Source: Sipunculus nudus
Taxonomy: Eukaryota; Annelida; Sipuncula; Golfingiida; Sipunculidae
NCBI GenBank assembly: GCA_026874595.1
Contig: CM049306.1
Span: 14,837,019 to 14,901,018, forward strand
DNA length: 64,000 bases
Direction of reading: 5' to 3'
Shown: positions 25,691-37,129 of the stretch, in pieces
Layout of the letters: the number at the start of each line of letters is the position of its first letter
How positions within the stretch are numbered: the first letter of the stretch is position 1
The notes under the pieces: model-generated
Told to the model about the DNA's origin: nothing
Database searches by the model: none
Seen by the model: the letters and a program-made list of their open reading frames with translations, nothing else
Program-made: the position numbers and the translations under genes

Positions 25691-26425
25691 AGAATTATCG
25701 CCTCTGTCAAGGCCATCCATCTTTGATCTTGACCTAGCCCTTCATAACAAACATTACTGGTGCAAGTTCAGTGAGTGTTAGTCAAATTGTTTGCGAGCTA
25801 TTTGGTTAACATCATTTTAGCATTATCACGTCTGTGACCTTGAAAATCCATCAAAGTCATACATCTTCAAATATGATGTAGCCCATCAAAAGGTCCATCA
25901 CTGCCGGGAGTCTGGGGACCTTATATGAAATACTTTTTACCAGTCATTGTTGTTAACAATGTGTGTCCTTTTGCATGCATATTTGCTAAGAGGGCGCAAC
26001 CTTACTAGGTGTTCAGTAATGGTTTTACCGTATAACTTACAGAAAATGGCTGACTATGACCATATATCATGCCTCGTTGCTGTTGACATGAGGACCTGTC
26101 CTACTTTTAAGGTGAAACAAACAATTATGGTTACAATTATGATTTCTGCCCTGCTGAAAGAGGAACCTAAATTTGGGACCCAAACTGTGAATAACTTTTT
26201 TGACCTTTGACCTCCAGACCCCAAAATCAATAGGGATCTTCCATAATTGACGGTTAATACATATTTCAGGTTTGAACTCAATCTGTCGATCCAAACTGGA
26301 GTTATCATCCAGAAAACAATTTGTGGACGGACGGAAGGACAGACAGACAGACGGATGGACAGACAGACAAAGGGACAGGTCGATTACTAGAGGACACCCG
26401 CTTTTCAAGCGGGGCCCTAATTATT
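25690..26425. repeat. Interspersed repeat fragment ending in (GACAGACG)n and a CCCGCTT hairpin
   Basis: The body has GACCTTTGACCTCCAGACCCC and ACCTTGAAAATCCATCAAAG phrases. A GGACGGACGGAAGGACAGAC-type tract lies at about 26333-26375. After it comes a hairpin, CCCGCTT-TTC-AAGCGGG, at about 26396-26415, followed by GCCCTAATT. The order of microsatellite then terminal hairpin recalls the HINE-like families, but the matching left end was not found. Confidence 0.45.
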
Positions 26426-26736
26426 GGTTCCTTCATTATGTACAGGGATGTAAAAGAGACAAAGTAAATTGATATTCCTTTAAATTATGAATATTATTAA
26501 TTCTCCTCATGGCTACATTATTTTTATGGTTTGTACAAGTCAAACAAGGCCTACAGGCCTAATGTGAACCTGTGCAATGAGATTACACCAGGTATAATGC
26601 TTCATTGCTGGACCATTACTTTTCAAGAACATGTGTAACATGTATATGAACAATGCAAGTACTAAACACTTAGAACAAGAAACAATTAAACAAACATGAC
26701 TGCTGAAATTCTGGAATGGGTGCATACAAACCAAAA

Positions 26737-27908
26737 ACTAGAATATGAGTAGTCAACCAGCAACTATGTGTATCCACCAAAATCAGAGTTGGATGGGTGA
26801 AGTGAGGCATGGATTAAGTGGCAAGGGGAAATGGAGTGAGGTGTGTTGCATAATAGCCTGTATGTCTGCAGCCAAAATGTGTAAGTAGGCTGGGCCACCT
26901 ACCACAAAATCCAGATAGCTGTCCAAGTTGTATATACATATGCAAAATTTTAGGCAGATAAGTCAAACCACTACTTGTATATAAGTGATTTTATCCCACA
27001 GCGGACACACAGAAGGAAACTGTGCAAAAATGGTGGCAGGACCAATTTTGTGTATGATTAAGAGCTATGTGAGATCTATACACATGCAAAAATTTCAGGG
27101 GGATATGTCACACCAGTCCTGAAATATAAGCATGAATATCTGCATTGTATACATAAATGTAGCTGGCCCCACCTGCCACAAAACCGAGAAAGCTATCCAA
27201 GATGTATAAACATAAAAAATTTTAGGCAGATAAGTCAAACCACTACTGAGATATGAGTGATTTAAGCCCACACAGACACTGTGCAAAAATGGTTGCAGGT
27301 GGCACCACCAGTTTTGTGTATGATAAAGAGCTATGTGAGATCTATAAACATGTAAAAATTTTTGCCCAATCGATCAAATGATTCCTGAGATATGAGCTTT
27401 GATGTCTGCAGCGTAAATGTGAATGTAGGTGGTGCCACCTGTCATAAAAGCTGTCCAGAAAGCTGTCCAGGATGTATACACATGCAAAATTTCAGGTGGA
27501 TAAGTGCAACCAATGCAGAGATATGAGTAATTTTATCCCAAGGCAGATGAACACACGGACGCTGTGTAAAAACGGACATCATTTTAAATGTATGTTATAA
27601 AGCTATCCAAGGGCTACATTTGGGCAAAATTTTTAGCCTGATTGGTCAAATGGTTCCTGAGATATGTGGATTTATGTGTGGAAACTGATGCACAAATGGA
27701 CCCTGGGCAGAGAGGAAAGGTCAAAGGTCAAGCAAAAATGAGGGCAAAGCAGTTCACATGTGACCTGATTATAATTCAGAATTTAAAAAATTCTGCCCAG
27801 TGGTTAAGGAGGAGTTCTCTGGAAACCTATACGGCAGTGGCGGTCACGGCGGCAGCGTCTGACTTAAAAACATAGTATTGTCAAAACTCCTGTATTTGCA
27901 GATACAAT
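26737..27908 (-). mobile_element. F5 HINE-like element nested in F2
   Basis: The left end is ACTAGAATATGAGTAGTC with a worn hairpin and TGTATCCACCAAAA. The right end is TTTGCAGATACAATGA, a decayed form of GGCGGATACAATAAAAA. It splits the F2 phrase ACAAAAATGATTGTAGC, which is intact at 12829. Core units of about 270-290 bp carry GGTGGYRCCACC and GATAAGTCAAACCACTACTG. Confidence 0.6.
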
Positions 27909-29892
27909 GACTGAGGCTGACGCCACCAGTCTTGTATAAAATGAAGAGATAAATACATATATGCCCAATGTCAGAGTGACATGTCAAACCCCTCCTGTGA
28001 AATAAGCAGGGACATACACTGTGCAAAAACATTATTGTAGATGGCGCCACCAGTCTTGTACACTTTAAAGCTTCCCGATATGTATAAACATGCCCAATTT
28101 TAGGCTGATGTATTAAATTCCTCTGTAGAAATAAGCAGGCGCATACACTGCAAAAGTCAATGTAGGTGGCACCACCTGACAATACCATCAAAGACGCATA
28201 GACAGGTCAAAATATCAGACCAATACATGAAACTTCCCTTGAGTTTGACGCACTAGGCAGAAAATGCTTAGGTGAGTAAGGCAGTTGCCCCCGAGTGAAC
28301 TGTGACAAATTGCTGCCTCAAGCTACTGCACTCAGTGAACTCTTGACCTGCACCTGGCTAGACTGAGTGAACTTTTGAACTGTACCTGGCTGCACTGAGT
28401 GAACTCTTGACCTGTTGCATAATCTGACACAGTCTGCAGTCTGCCAAAGCTATAAATAGATCCAGGCTGAACTTTGGTGCCAAATCAGATGCAGTGATCA
28501 GTCTGCCAAAGCTATAAATAGAATGCAGCTACTGCACTGAGTGAACTCTTGACCTTTACCTGCCCCACTTCTTCCAATCCTGGCACTGTGCCAAAACTAT
28601 TTATAGAGCTAATATCATCTTGGCTAATGGCCAACATCAAGGCACTGGCAATCTCCCAATGGTAAACCTAGTGCTGCCATCTGTACACAAAAGTGGTCCC
28701 TACTTGAAATAACTTTTCAAATTTTCCAAATACAAAATGTTTTTCAGCTGACTTTTTATAAAAAAGAAATCAGGAATATATGTAAAATTATGATAGATGC
28801 ATACTGAATGCAAAATTAAAATACAGATATATCTCACTGATGGCAAATTCTTGAATTAAGTTGAGTAGGGATACCAATAATTTATAATCCATGTACAGTT
28901 GTCCTTATATAGCCACACAGAGCTGAACATCCGTGATTGTAACATTGTACTGGTATGATGAATAACTTAAATCATAAACCTAACTTTTTTTTAAAATGGT
29001 GCCAGGCTAGATGTAACAGCATCACACTGCTAACATATATGGTAAAATTACTCAATTCATTCTCCATAATTCAGCCAAAAATCATTCATGTGGAACCATT
29101 AATGACAATTATTATAAGAATTATTGTAGGAACTATTCTTGTAAAATATTTAACAAACTGGCTTCAGTGGCATCAGTTGAAAAACTTTTCGCAGGTTTTA
29201 GGAAGATACAGCAAACTTGCTAAGTTCAGCTTCCCGTAACTCAGCCAAAAAGCACTGAACCAAAACTATTTGAACAAACTTGAATTATCAACATCTGAGG
29301 ATAATTAATGTGTGAGATTTAAGAATTTGGCCCAGAAGGTTTTTGAGAAGAAGATCTTTGTAGCCACTGAGCTTAATTTGGTTGTTATGGCATATAACTA
29401 AATTCAGCTTCCCATAACTTAGCCAAAAGTCACTGAACAGAGACCATTTGAACAAACTTCAGAAAGCACTACGTACCCTAGGATCATTTCTGTGCGATAT
29501 TAAACATTTTGGCCTTATGGTTTTAAGTAGCCCTCAATGTGATACATGCACTGATGACCCCGAAAAAAAGGCAGATGCAGGTGGCGCCACCAATACCTCA
29601 TTTTCAAATATGACCTATGTTACCAACATTGGCATAAAATTTGGTGATGATAGCTCCAGCCGTTTCTGAGACTGAAATTTTAATATGCTTTTTTGGACAG
29701 ATTGCAAAGTTCAACCTCATGTATCTCAGCCAAAAATCTCTGAACTGGAACCATTTGAATAAATTTGAGAGATATTGTTCCAGGGATCATTTCTGTGAAA
29801 TCTTGGACAATTTGGCTGAACAGTTTCGGAGAAGAAGTTTTTTAAAGCTATTTAGCTTTTTCCCTATAAAATCTCAGAAAATGCAGTGAGAA

Positions 29893-31748
29893 ACTAGATG
29901 TGTCGGTACGACACGAATGCCCCCGCCTGGGGCAAATTAGAAACATTTGTTAAATTTTGTAAAATTTTTTTTAAGTTCAGGAGGTGTTGTGGTCAAAAGT
30001 AGGTCAAGAAGGGCAAAATGCAAACTCGATCTGTAACGGGTCATTATCAAGGAACACACCAAAAATCAGGCCAGTATGCAGGCATTGTGAAAAAATGTCC
30101 ATACATGTGCATTTTTCATAAAAATTATTGTCTTTCATGAAATTTTCTATGTTCAGGATCTGTCATATGGTCAAAAATAGGTTAACTCTGACGAAATGCG
30201 AACTCGACCTGTAAGTGGTCTTTATTCGCCCACAGACCAAACACTGGGCCAGTATCTGTAAGCATTGCATTACGAAACTAGAATATTAGCAAAAGCTGGT
30301 AATCAGTTATAAATTTAAATTGGAGAGGTATGTACCATGTTTTATAACAATCCACCAAATGCTTCCTAAGAAAAGTTTTTTTTCTATACTAAGCTCTGTA
30401 ACCTTGAAAAGTAGGTCAAGACCACCCATCTTTGAACCTGACCAAGATTTTGTAAATATGAGGCAACAGCACTGAAGAAATGAAGTTCCTTAGTTGAATA
30501 CCTTTGGAGATATCCTGCATAAAGGCCAAAATTGAAAAATCCGATAAAATTTCATTAAAAAACCAGAAATTGCAGGTGACACCACCAAAATTGTGCAGCA
30601 AGTACAGACCATCAGTCCCAATGATCATAGTAAGTTTTGTGAAAATCCACACAATGGTTCCTGAGATATAAGCTTCTGAGTGTTTTTCTATAATCAGCTC
30701 TAAAATGTAGAAAAATGGGTCAAGGTCACCCATCTTCGAACTTGACCGAGATTTTATCGATAAACATCTTCACTGATGAAATAAAATTCCAACTGTGAAT
30801 CCTTTTAGAGATATCCCGCTCACAAGGTAAAAGTTAACAGACGCGGAACGGACGGACGGACGGACGGACACCCGACAGACAGATGGACGGATAGACAGAC
30901 AGCTTGGGTGACGACAATAGCCCATCAGCCTATGAGCTGAGGGCTAAAAACGGCTGTACATGTACATTTGTCATGAAAATTTATATTTTTCATGAAATTT
31001 TCTATGTTTAGGAGCCGTAAAACAATCAAAAGTAGGTCAACCAGGACGAAACGCAAACTCGATCTGTAACTGGTCATTATCTGCATACACACCAAAAATC
31101 AGGCCAATATCTGCAGGTATTGCGAAAAAAAGTCCTTACATGTGTATTTGTCATGAAAATTTCTATTTTTCATGAAATTTTCTAAGTTAGGGAGCCGTAA
31201 ATGGTCAAAAGTAGGTCAACGCGGAGGAAACGCGAACCTGATCTGAAACTGATCAATATCTGCAAACACACCAAAAATCAGGTGAATATCTGCAGGCATT
31301 GCGAAAAAAAGTCCGTAGATGTGTATTTTTCATGAAAATTTCTATTTTTCATGAAATTTTCTCAGTTAAGGAGCCGTAAAACGGTCAAAAGTAGGTCAAC
31401 CGGGACGAAACGCAAACTCAATCTGTAACTGGTCATTATCCGCCCACACACCAAAAATCAGGCCAATATCTGCAGGCATTGCGAAAAAAAGTTCGTACTT
31501 GTGTATTTGTCATGCAAATTTCTATTTTTCATGAAATTTTCTAAGTTAAGGAGCCGTAAATGGTCAAAAGTAGGTCAACCGGAACGAAACGCGAACTCGA
31601 TCTGTAACTGGTCATTATCTGTCCACACACCAAAAATCAGGCCAATATCTGCGGGCATTGCGAAAAAAAGTCCGTACAACTGTTTGAATTCGGAAGAACG
31701 GACATGGGTAAAACTATATGCCCCGGCCACTTTGTGGCGGGGGCATAA
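29893..31748 (-). mobile_element. F3 HINE-like element nested in F2, itself hosting F4
   Basis: The left end is ACTAGATGTGTCGGTACGAC with hairpin GTGTCG-GTA-CGACAC, then ATGCCCCCGCC. The right end GGCGGGGGCAT is the exact 11 bp inverse, then AAC. Core units of about 181 bp (GCGAAAAAAAGTCC, TGTGTATTTGTCATGAAAAT, GGAGCCGTAAA, AGTAGGTCAACC) repeat at about 31120, 31300, 31480 and 31660. It is inserted in the F2 phrase GAGAA-AAAATAAACAAAATCC. Confidence 0.72.
30277..30950 (-). mobile_element. F4 HINE-like element nested in F3
   Basis: The left end is ACTAGAATATTAGCAAAAGC (worn hairpin). The right end is TATGAGCTGAGGGCTAAAAA after a (GGAC)n and GACAGACAGATGGACGG tract at about 30845-30900. The body contains AGGTGACACCACCAAAATTG and CAAGGTCACCCATCTTCGAAC. 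The flanking F3 bases are GCATTGCATTACGAA on the left and CGGCTGTACATG on the right, the same junctions as at 42223-42914. Confidence 0.7.
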
Positions 31749-31869
31749 CAAAATAAACAAAATCCAGCCATTTTTGAGATAGCTATGGTTAACGTACAGA
31801 CGATGCACAAGGTACAACACAGGACGGACGCGGCCGCACCATTGCATAAGCTCTCAGGTTCACTAAAAA

Positions 31870-32497
31870 TATTGAATATCTTCCCAATTTTTGTTTAAAT
31901 TCTTTTGCTGGTACATGAAGCAAGTTTAAAGTATTATTGTCACAGCTTTTAATGACTCATTTTACTCTCTTTCTGATTTTCTCAACTTAGTTTCCTGTAT
32001 TAAATATGATCAAATAAATTTAGGTACATGAGGGTGATGAAACATTATATATTTGAGCAAAACTATTTGAGTAAATGAATGCTGTGAAAAGAGCACTGAT
32101 TTCTCAAATATAGTGGATAAGTAATTTTTATAATTAATTTATCACACTTATTCAGAATTCAACCGATATGGTCTACATGCACTCAGTTTTGTTTTGAAGA
32201 ATATCCATACTGCCTCATGTGACCTTTATGTTCTGGCAAACTATAACATTTCTATCAGATTAAAATTACTTAATTATGTGAACTCTCAGTAGGAGGGATA
32301 AATAGAGTTGTCTCTAATTTCTAATCCCCAGTTAACAGCAATGACAGTGCTTATTCAGCATTAGTAATTATCAAAAGGAACCTTAGAGGCTAAATTAGTT
32401 TAGCATTAGATAGGCAATTGTGAGAGCAGGAACCAGTTTGACAGTGGAGAGACTGTCACCCATCTACACTCAGAGAGTAATTGGCAGAGCTACTTAC
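31870..32497. other. Unique intronic DNA
   Basis: AT-rich, without repeat ends. It ends at the donor of exon D. Confidence 0.4.
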
Positions 32498-32569
32498 CTT
32501 CCTGTACTCTGCATGTATTGTCTCTACTTCAGACTCTGAGGTAGTTGTGCATGTCTGCTCATTCTTGTC
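32498..32569 (-). CDS. Small internal exon of the same gene (exon D)
   Basis: Seen: on the minus strand CATCACCCTGCAG precedes 72 open bases ending at the near-consensus donor CAGGAAG|GTAAGTAG. The 24 codons read DKNEQTC...EVETIHAEYRK. The exon is in phase 0 at both ends, so it fits after exon C and before the candidate terminal exon at 25278-25415. It sits in a unique island between repeat-filled introns of about 20 kb and 7 kb. The peptide is acidic then basic and likely helical; no domain is recognised. Support is the pair of good splice sites with an open, phase-compatible frame; its shortness is the main reason for doubt. Confidence 0.62.
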
Positions 32570-32940
32570 CTGCAGGGTGATGAAACAAATATGATTAAGG
32601 TTCAGCAGTCATAATCATAATTTCATTTGACCAAAAAGACACAACAGTTAATTATAAATGCCAGCATTTCTGGAGGTAGGCAAAAATGTCCACAAAGCAA
32701 ATAGAAAAATTCATGTACTATTCATTATAATAATTTGCAGGATGTGCACAGCAAATAAGTCTATTAACACAAGATGTATCCAATCAGCAACTGATCACAG
32801 GAAAGCCTCCCCCCAATCCCACAACCAAGAGTTATATGTGCAACTTTGGAAATAATGTGTCCAATACTGTTTCCAAATTACAGCTTAAAAATTGCCCATA
32901 TTGGAGATAAAGTATAAACAGATAATTGCAGGAGAAAGAA
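32570..32940. other. Unique intronic DNA
   Basis: Upstream (in gene sense) of exon D. It holds the CATCACCCTGCAG acceptor at its left edge and nothing else recognised. Confidence 0.35.
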
Positions 32941-35900
32941 ACTAGGGACCCAGGGTCTTGACGCTCAGCTGAATTTGTCTGTATGGATATTTTTAAAGAA
33001 ATTTTTCAGAACATCTGTCCTCACAGTGACCTTAGTCAATGACCTTGTGACCAAAAGATATTAAAACTTATTATCCTTGAACTTATAGCATTAAAATTAT
33101 TGTAAAGATCTTTTAAAACAAGGGACCCATGGGTCGAGGTGCTCAGCTGTTATATATGATAAAAAATATGATTTTGGAAAGAGGCACTTGCTTGTTTTGT
33201 GTGGTAATAAATATAAGCTTTATTATGAGCTGTTGATGTTTAGCTTATGTCAGATTTTGAGAGTATCTTTGGAGACAGGGAAGAGGATTGATTTCATTTA
33301 TTTTATTAACAAATGGAGTGCTATTGTCACACAGATTGCATATAACTTATAAGCAGCACATATTATAAAAGAGTTTAACTATTTATTAAAATTTAATAAC
33401 AAATATTGTGCCAATATAATTTTTATTAAAAAAAATAAGAAAATCATATGATTTTTTAAAATAAAATATAACTGAAATGATTGTTGAAATAATATTATAG
33501 AATATATTCATGAATGCATTCATGAATACATTTTGAAAGTATCTGCACTGGTATTCAAATACTTTCATTTTTACCTGAATTCCCATTCTTATGCAATAAA
33601 ATTTTTTAATGCAGTGCATATTCATATTCATATTCAAATACATTTGCAAAGCATTCGCAGCATGTCTAGTATTTATTCAGTTTTAGCCAAACAAAGATGT
33701 TGAGAATCCAGAATATACAAAATTCACAAATTTAAATAATGATCATAAGTACCTGGTTTAATGGCTTTTATTTATATTAAAAAAAATGAATGTAATATAT
33801 TCACTTTGGACTACTTTAACATCAATCTACACACTAGACACAGTAGGAATCTAGATTAATATTATCAACTGCATCTTTGTCTATCATTAATTTCCTTCAT
33901 ATGATCCCAAATTATTAGTAATAAATAATATGATTTATTTTTTTATCATTAAAATTTCACTGAAAAACACCATAGGTGACTGCAAGGTGTTATTTGGAAT
34001 AACATTGACATTGACATTCTATCCATCCATACAAGATTCTTACATCATCAGTAACTGCAAGTTAATTTTCTGTTACTCATCAACTTACAAATTCCTTTTC
34101 TATTAATTTTTCTTTAATTTGTTATAAAAAACCAATACAAAATTATTAATTTATTGTTTATTGTTATGTTGTTTTTCAAAACAACTACTAGATGAGTTGG
34201 GTTGGACACCCTGATCAACTGTGGCTGGGCATTAGCTGCCTGGCTGCCCAAGTGTATGCTTCGCTCAAGCATGCATAATCTGATGAAAGGTCAACAATGT
34301 CAACAAACAGGTGACTGAAGAGGGGCTGGATTAAGCCTGGGTCTGACATGGTCTCATATAAACATTAATAAAAGCTACATTATTTGGCCAATTTCTTTCA
34401 GCTTTCTAAACTAAAAAGATGAAATCCTTATGTGTGCATGATATGAATATTATATCAACAGTGCTCTCAGGAAAGAAACGTGCCATGGTCAAACTTGGGC
34501 ATAATTTAAGGTACTAATTTTATATTTATACTAATAACTTATAAAATTTGAAAAATTCAGAACTAATTTTTGGTATTCAATTGAATCTTGATTAAATAAT
34601 GTTACATCCCTGACAAAAAATCTCTAGCTTCAGCAATCCTCTTGTTAAGGGAGTAAATATATTTCTTGATTTTTTAAAAAGTGCATTATGTTATGGCCCA
34701 TAACTTAAAACAATTACGCAATACCGACATCATTTCTGGCATGTGCATAACAAATGTATAGAAAAATATGTATATTATATATGATCAAAGTCAGATCAGT
34801 GGTTTTGATATTAGGCAGTCTTACAGTGTAACAATGGGTTTTTAATGGAAAAATAAAGTTTTTCATTAATATTTCGAAGGAATTAAGTCCTAGTGATAAA
34901 ATTCTAGGCATGGTAGGGGATTTTGGAGACATCTAACTGTATGCTAAATTTAAGGAACTTAGAGCTGAAGCTGGGGAGCTAAGCTCTAGCAAACTGCTTA
35001 ACACTAGCTTGATTTAAACTTGATGTGACATGGTGCTTGAAAACTTGAATAAAATCTACAGTTTTTGATCAACTGGTTTCAAATTTTTGGTGTTAACAGA
35101 CAAAATGCTAACAAAAACATGCTGTGAAAATTAATCCACAGTACTTACAGGAAAAAAAACGTGCCATGGTCAAACTTGGGCAAAATTTAAGGTACCAATT
35201 TTATATTTTTGCCAATATTTAAAAAAATTTAACAGATTTTGATCTAATTTTTGATATACAATTAAATTTTGATCAATTAAAGTTGTATTACTGAAAAAAG
35301 TCCCTACCTTTAACACTTTTGGTCTTAAGTGACCAAATATCTTTCCTGATTTTTTTACAAAGTCCATTATGTTTGGGCCCATAACTTTTTTAAATTAAAT
35401 AATACTGACTTAATTTCTGGCATGTACATAGGAACTATATAGAGGTATATTTATGGTAAATATGAAGAAAACCAGATGAGTGGTTTTGATATTAGGCAGT
35501 CCTGAAGTTTGAAAATAGATTTCTAATAAAAAATTGAGGTTTTTCCTTAATATCTCAAAGGAACGAAGTCCTATTGACCCAATTTTCGGCATGGTAGGAG
35601 ATTTTTGGGACATCTAACTGTATGGCAAATTTCAGATTCAAAGGTCCAATGGTGTCAAAACGTGCCAGTCTTACGGGCGGACATCCAGACAGACGGACGA
35701 CAGACAATGGACCACGACTATAGCTCAGATGACTTATAGTCAGCTGAGCCTAAAAGTGGGTCCAGTGACCTTGCCCTGGTAACCTCAAAATCTACAGATT
35801 TCTTCCACTTTGTGTAAGTAGGCCATGTGTGAATGATGGAAATTTCGGGATGTAAAGTTTGATTTACGCAGTGCATCCATAATTGTTTTTGAGATGTGGC

Positions 35901-36140
35901 TCCTGTGACCTTCACCTTTGACCTCTGGACCCTGAAAATCAAAATGTTTTGAACTAAGTGGAGGGTCATTTATAAATCAAGTTTGAAGTCAATCTGTCTA
36001 GCCAAAGCAGAATTATCATCCATAAACTAATTTGTGAATGGATGGGCCATTTGACCTTGACCTTTGACCATATGACCCCAAACTGAAAAGAATCTTCCCC
36101 TATTGGCAAGTGAGTAATATCTTGAAGGTGGAAGTTTTGT
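32941..36140 (-). mobile_element. Old F1-like element with GTGACC body, split by a younger F1
   Basis: ACTAGGGACCCAGGGTCTTG then CGCTCAGCTGAATTT is an F1-type left end (hairpin GACCC-A-GGGTC). The body (AATGACCTTGTGACCAAAAG at about 33039) resumes after the nested copy as CCAGTGACCTTG and AACCTCAAAATCTACAG at about 35762. This matches the uninterrupted sequence at about 12230-12360. The right border is vague; the last matching GACCTTTGACC phrases end near 36080 and no TAAAAA end was seen. Confidence 0.55.
33118..35755 (-). mobile_element. F1 HINE-like element, about 2.64 kb, nested
   Basis: It runs from ACAAGGGACCCATGGGTCGAG, with GCTCAGCTGT following, to TATAGTCAGCTGAGCCTAAAA. It lies inside the older element at the phrase TCTTTTAAAA-GTGG. 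It aligns end to end with the copy at 43240-45904 (shared GTGTGGTAATAAATATAAGC, ATTCATGAATGCATTCATGAAT, CTACTAGATGAGTTGGGTTG). Two body segments repeat the ending block (about 34430-34960 and 35110-35640). Confidence 0.75.
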
Positions 36141-37129
36141 GATAAAAAGTTTGAAAAAGTGATGCACTGCATAATAATTATTGTGTGTCCATTTATGTCT
36201 GGATTAAAATAAAGGTAAAATGAGAGACATTTAAGAAACACAATAATACCCTGCAATCATGATTCATAAAGATATATTTAAAAGTATTCCAATAATAATT
36301 GAAATGAAAGAATGAAGGTCTTGCATGTATGCATGGTGCTCAAATAAATCATTCCTACACCAAATTAACGAAAGCAAGCAAGCAGCCATGTTAATCATGT
36401 GAGGCTGCTCCAGGAGGCAGCTTTGGAAGCAAAGGAAATCCCAGTGTATTTGTTTGATAGGCATGATAATGAGAGGTCCTGAGTAGTTTTGATGTGCCAG
36501 GGGATAACATGTAATGCCAGATCACCTGACCTCCCATTATCTCAGTGTGATCTTCTTGCACTGAAATTTGTGTCTGCAGGGCAGCCGAACCATGTTAAAC
36601 ATCTGTTCAGATCAAGAAAGCTCATGCAGCTACAATTGGCTACCATTTCAGTTTGGTTCCATTAATCACTTGGAATGCCCACCAACACCTCACATAAACA
36701 ATCAGCTGAGAGGCATAACATAATCTTGAAACTCTGAACAACATCCATTTCACTGTTCATATAAAGTAATGTTTACTGCATTACAAGGATTTCTTTGTCT
36801 CTGCCTGAAGATACTGTGGTAGAAAACATAAGAAATCCAATACCCTTTTGCCCTATTTCTAGGAACCCAATAGGTAAGCAGGTACTTGCAACAGCTCTCA
36901 TTTAGACAGAAACAGTATGCTTTCAACAAAAAATGTAAATTCAAGATGAAACATTACATAATCAAGGAAGCTTTCCAATGATTGCTGAGAAAAAATTTTC
37001 CGTGAACATATTTTCACCAGGACAGTGTTTAAAATACTTCAACCCCTCTTATAGAATAAAAAAGTTTTACACATTCTACTAACTTGGTTTAGGAACTTGT
37101 GTCATAATTCTCACATGATTATATACATA
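36141..37129. other. Unique intronic DNA
   Basis: No repeat termini were seen. A phrase TGTCTGCAGGGCAGCCGAACC at about 36570 looks acceptor-like on the + strand but no open exon with a donor follows. Confidence 0.35.

Larger units (their letters stand above)
26544..31869 (-). mobile_element. F2 HINE-like element hosting F5 and F3 (which hosts F4)
   Basis: It runs from ACAAGGCCTACAGGCC to CTCTCAGGTTCACTAAAAA. The bases belonging to F2 are 26544-26736, 27909-29892 and 31749-31869; the remainder is nested. The F2 body carries a minisatellite of about 45-60 bp units at 28319-28560 (CTGCACTGAGTGAACTCTTG, CTGCCAAAGCTATAAATAGA) and GGTGGCGCCACC at 29580. The same body without insertions is seen at 37130-39242 and, in shorter form, at 12639-14025. 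Confidence 0.7.

Noticed and set aside
26067-26408. 113 residue ORF with many Ser/Val/Cys residues (LSLCLSVHPSVCLSF)
   Set aside because: It is translation of the (GACAGACG)n microsatellite, not a gene.
30950-31680. Regular repeats of about 181 bp that might suggest a CRISPR-like array
   Set aside because: The units are contiguous tandem copies with no unique spacers, inside a eukaryotic F3 element.
36560-36720. TGTCTGCAG|GGCAGCC as a plus-strand splice acceptor
   Set aside because: No open phase-compatible exon with a donor follows.
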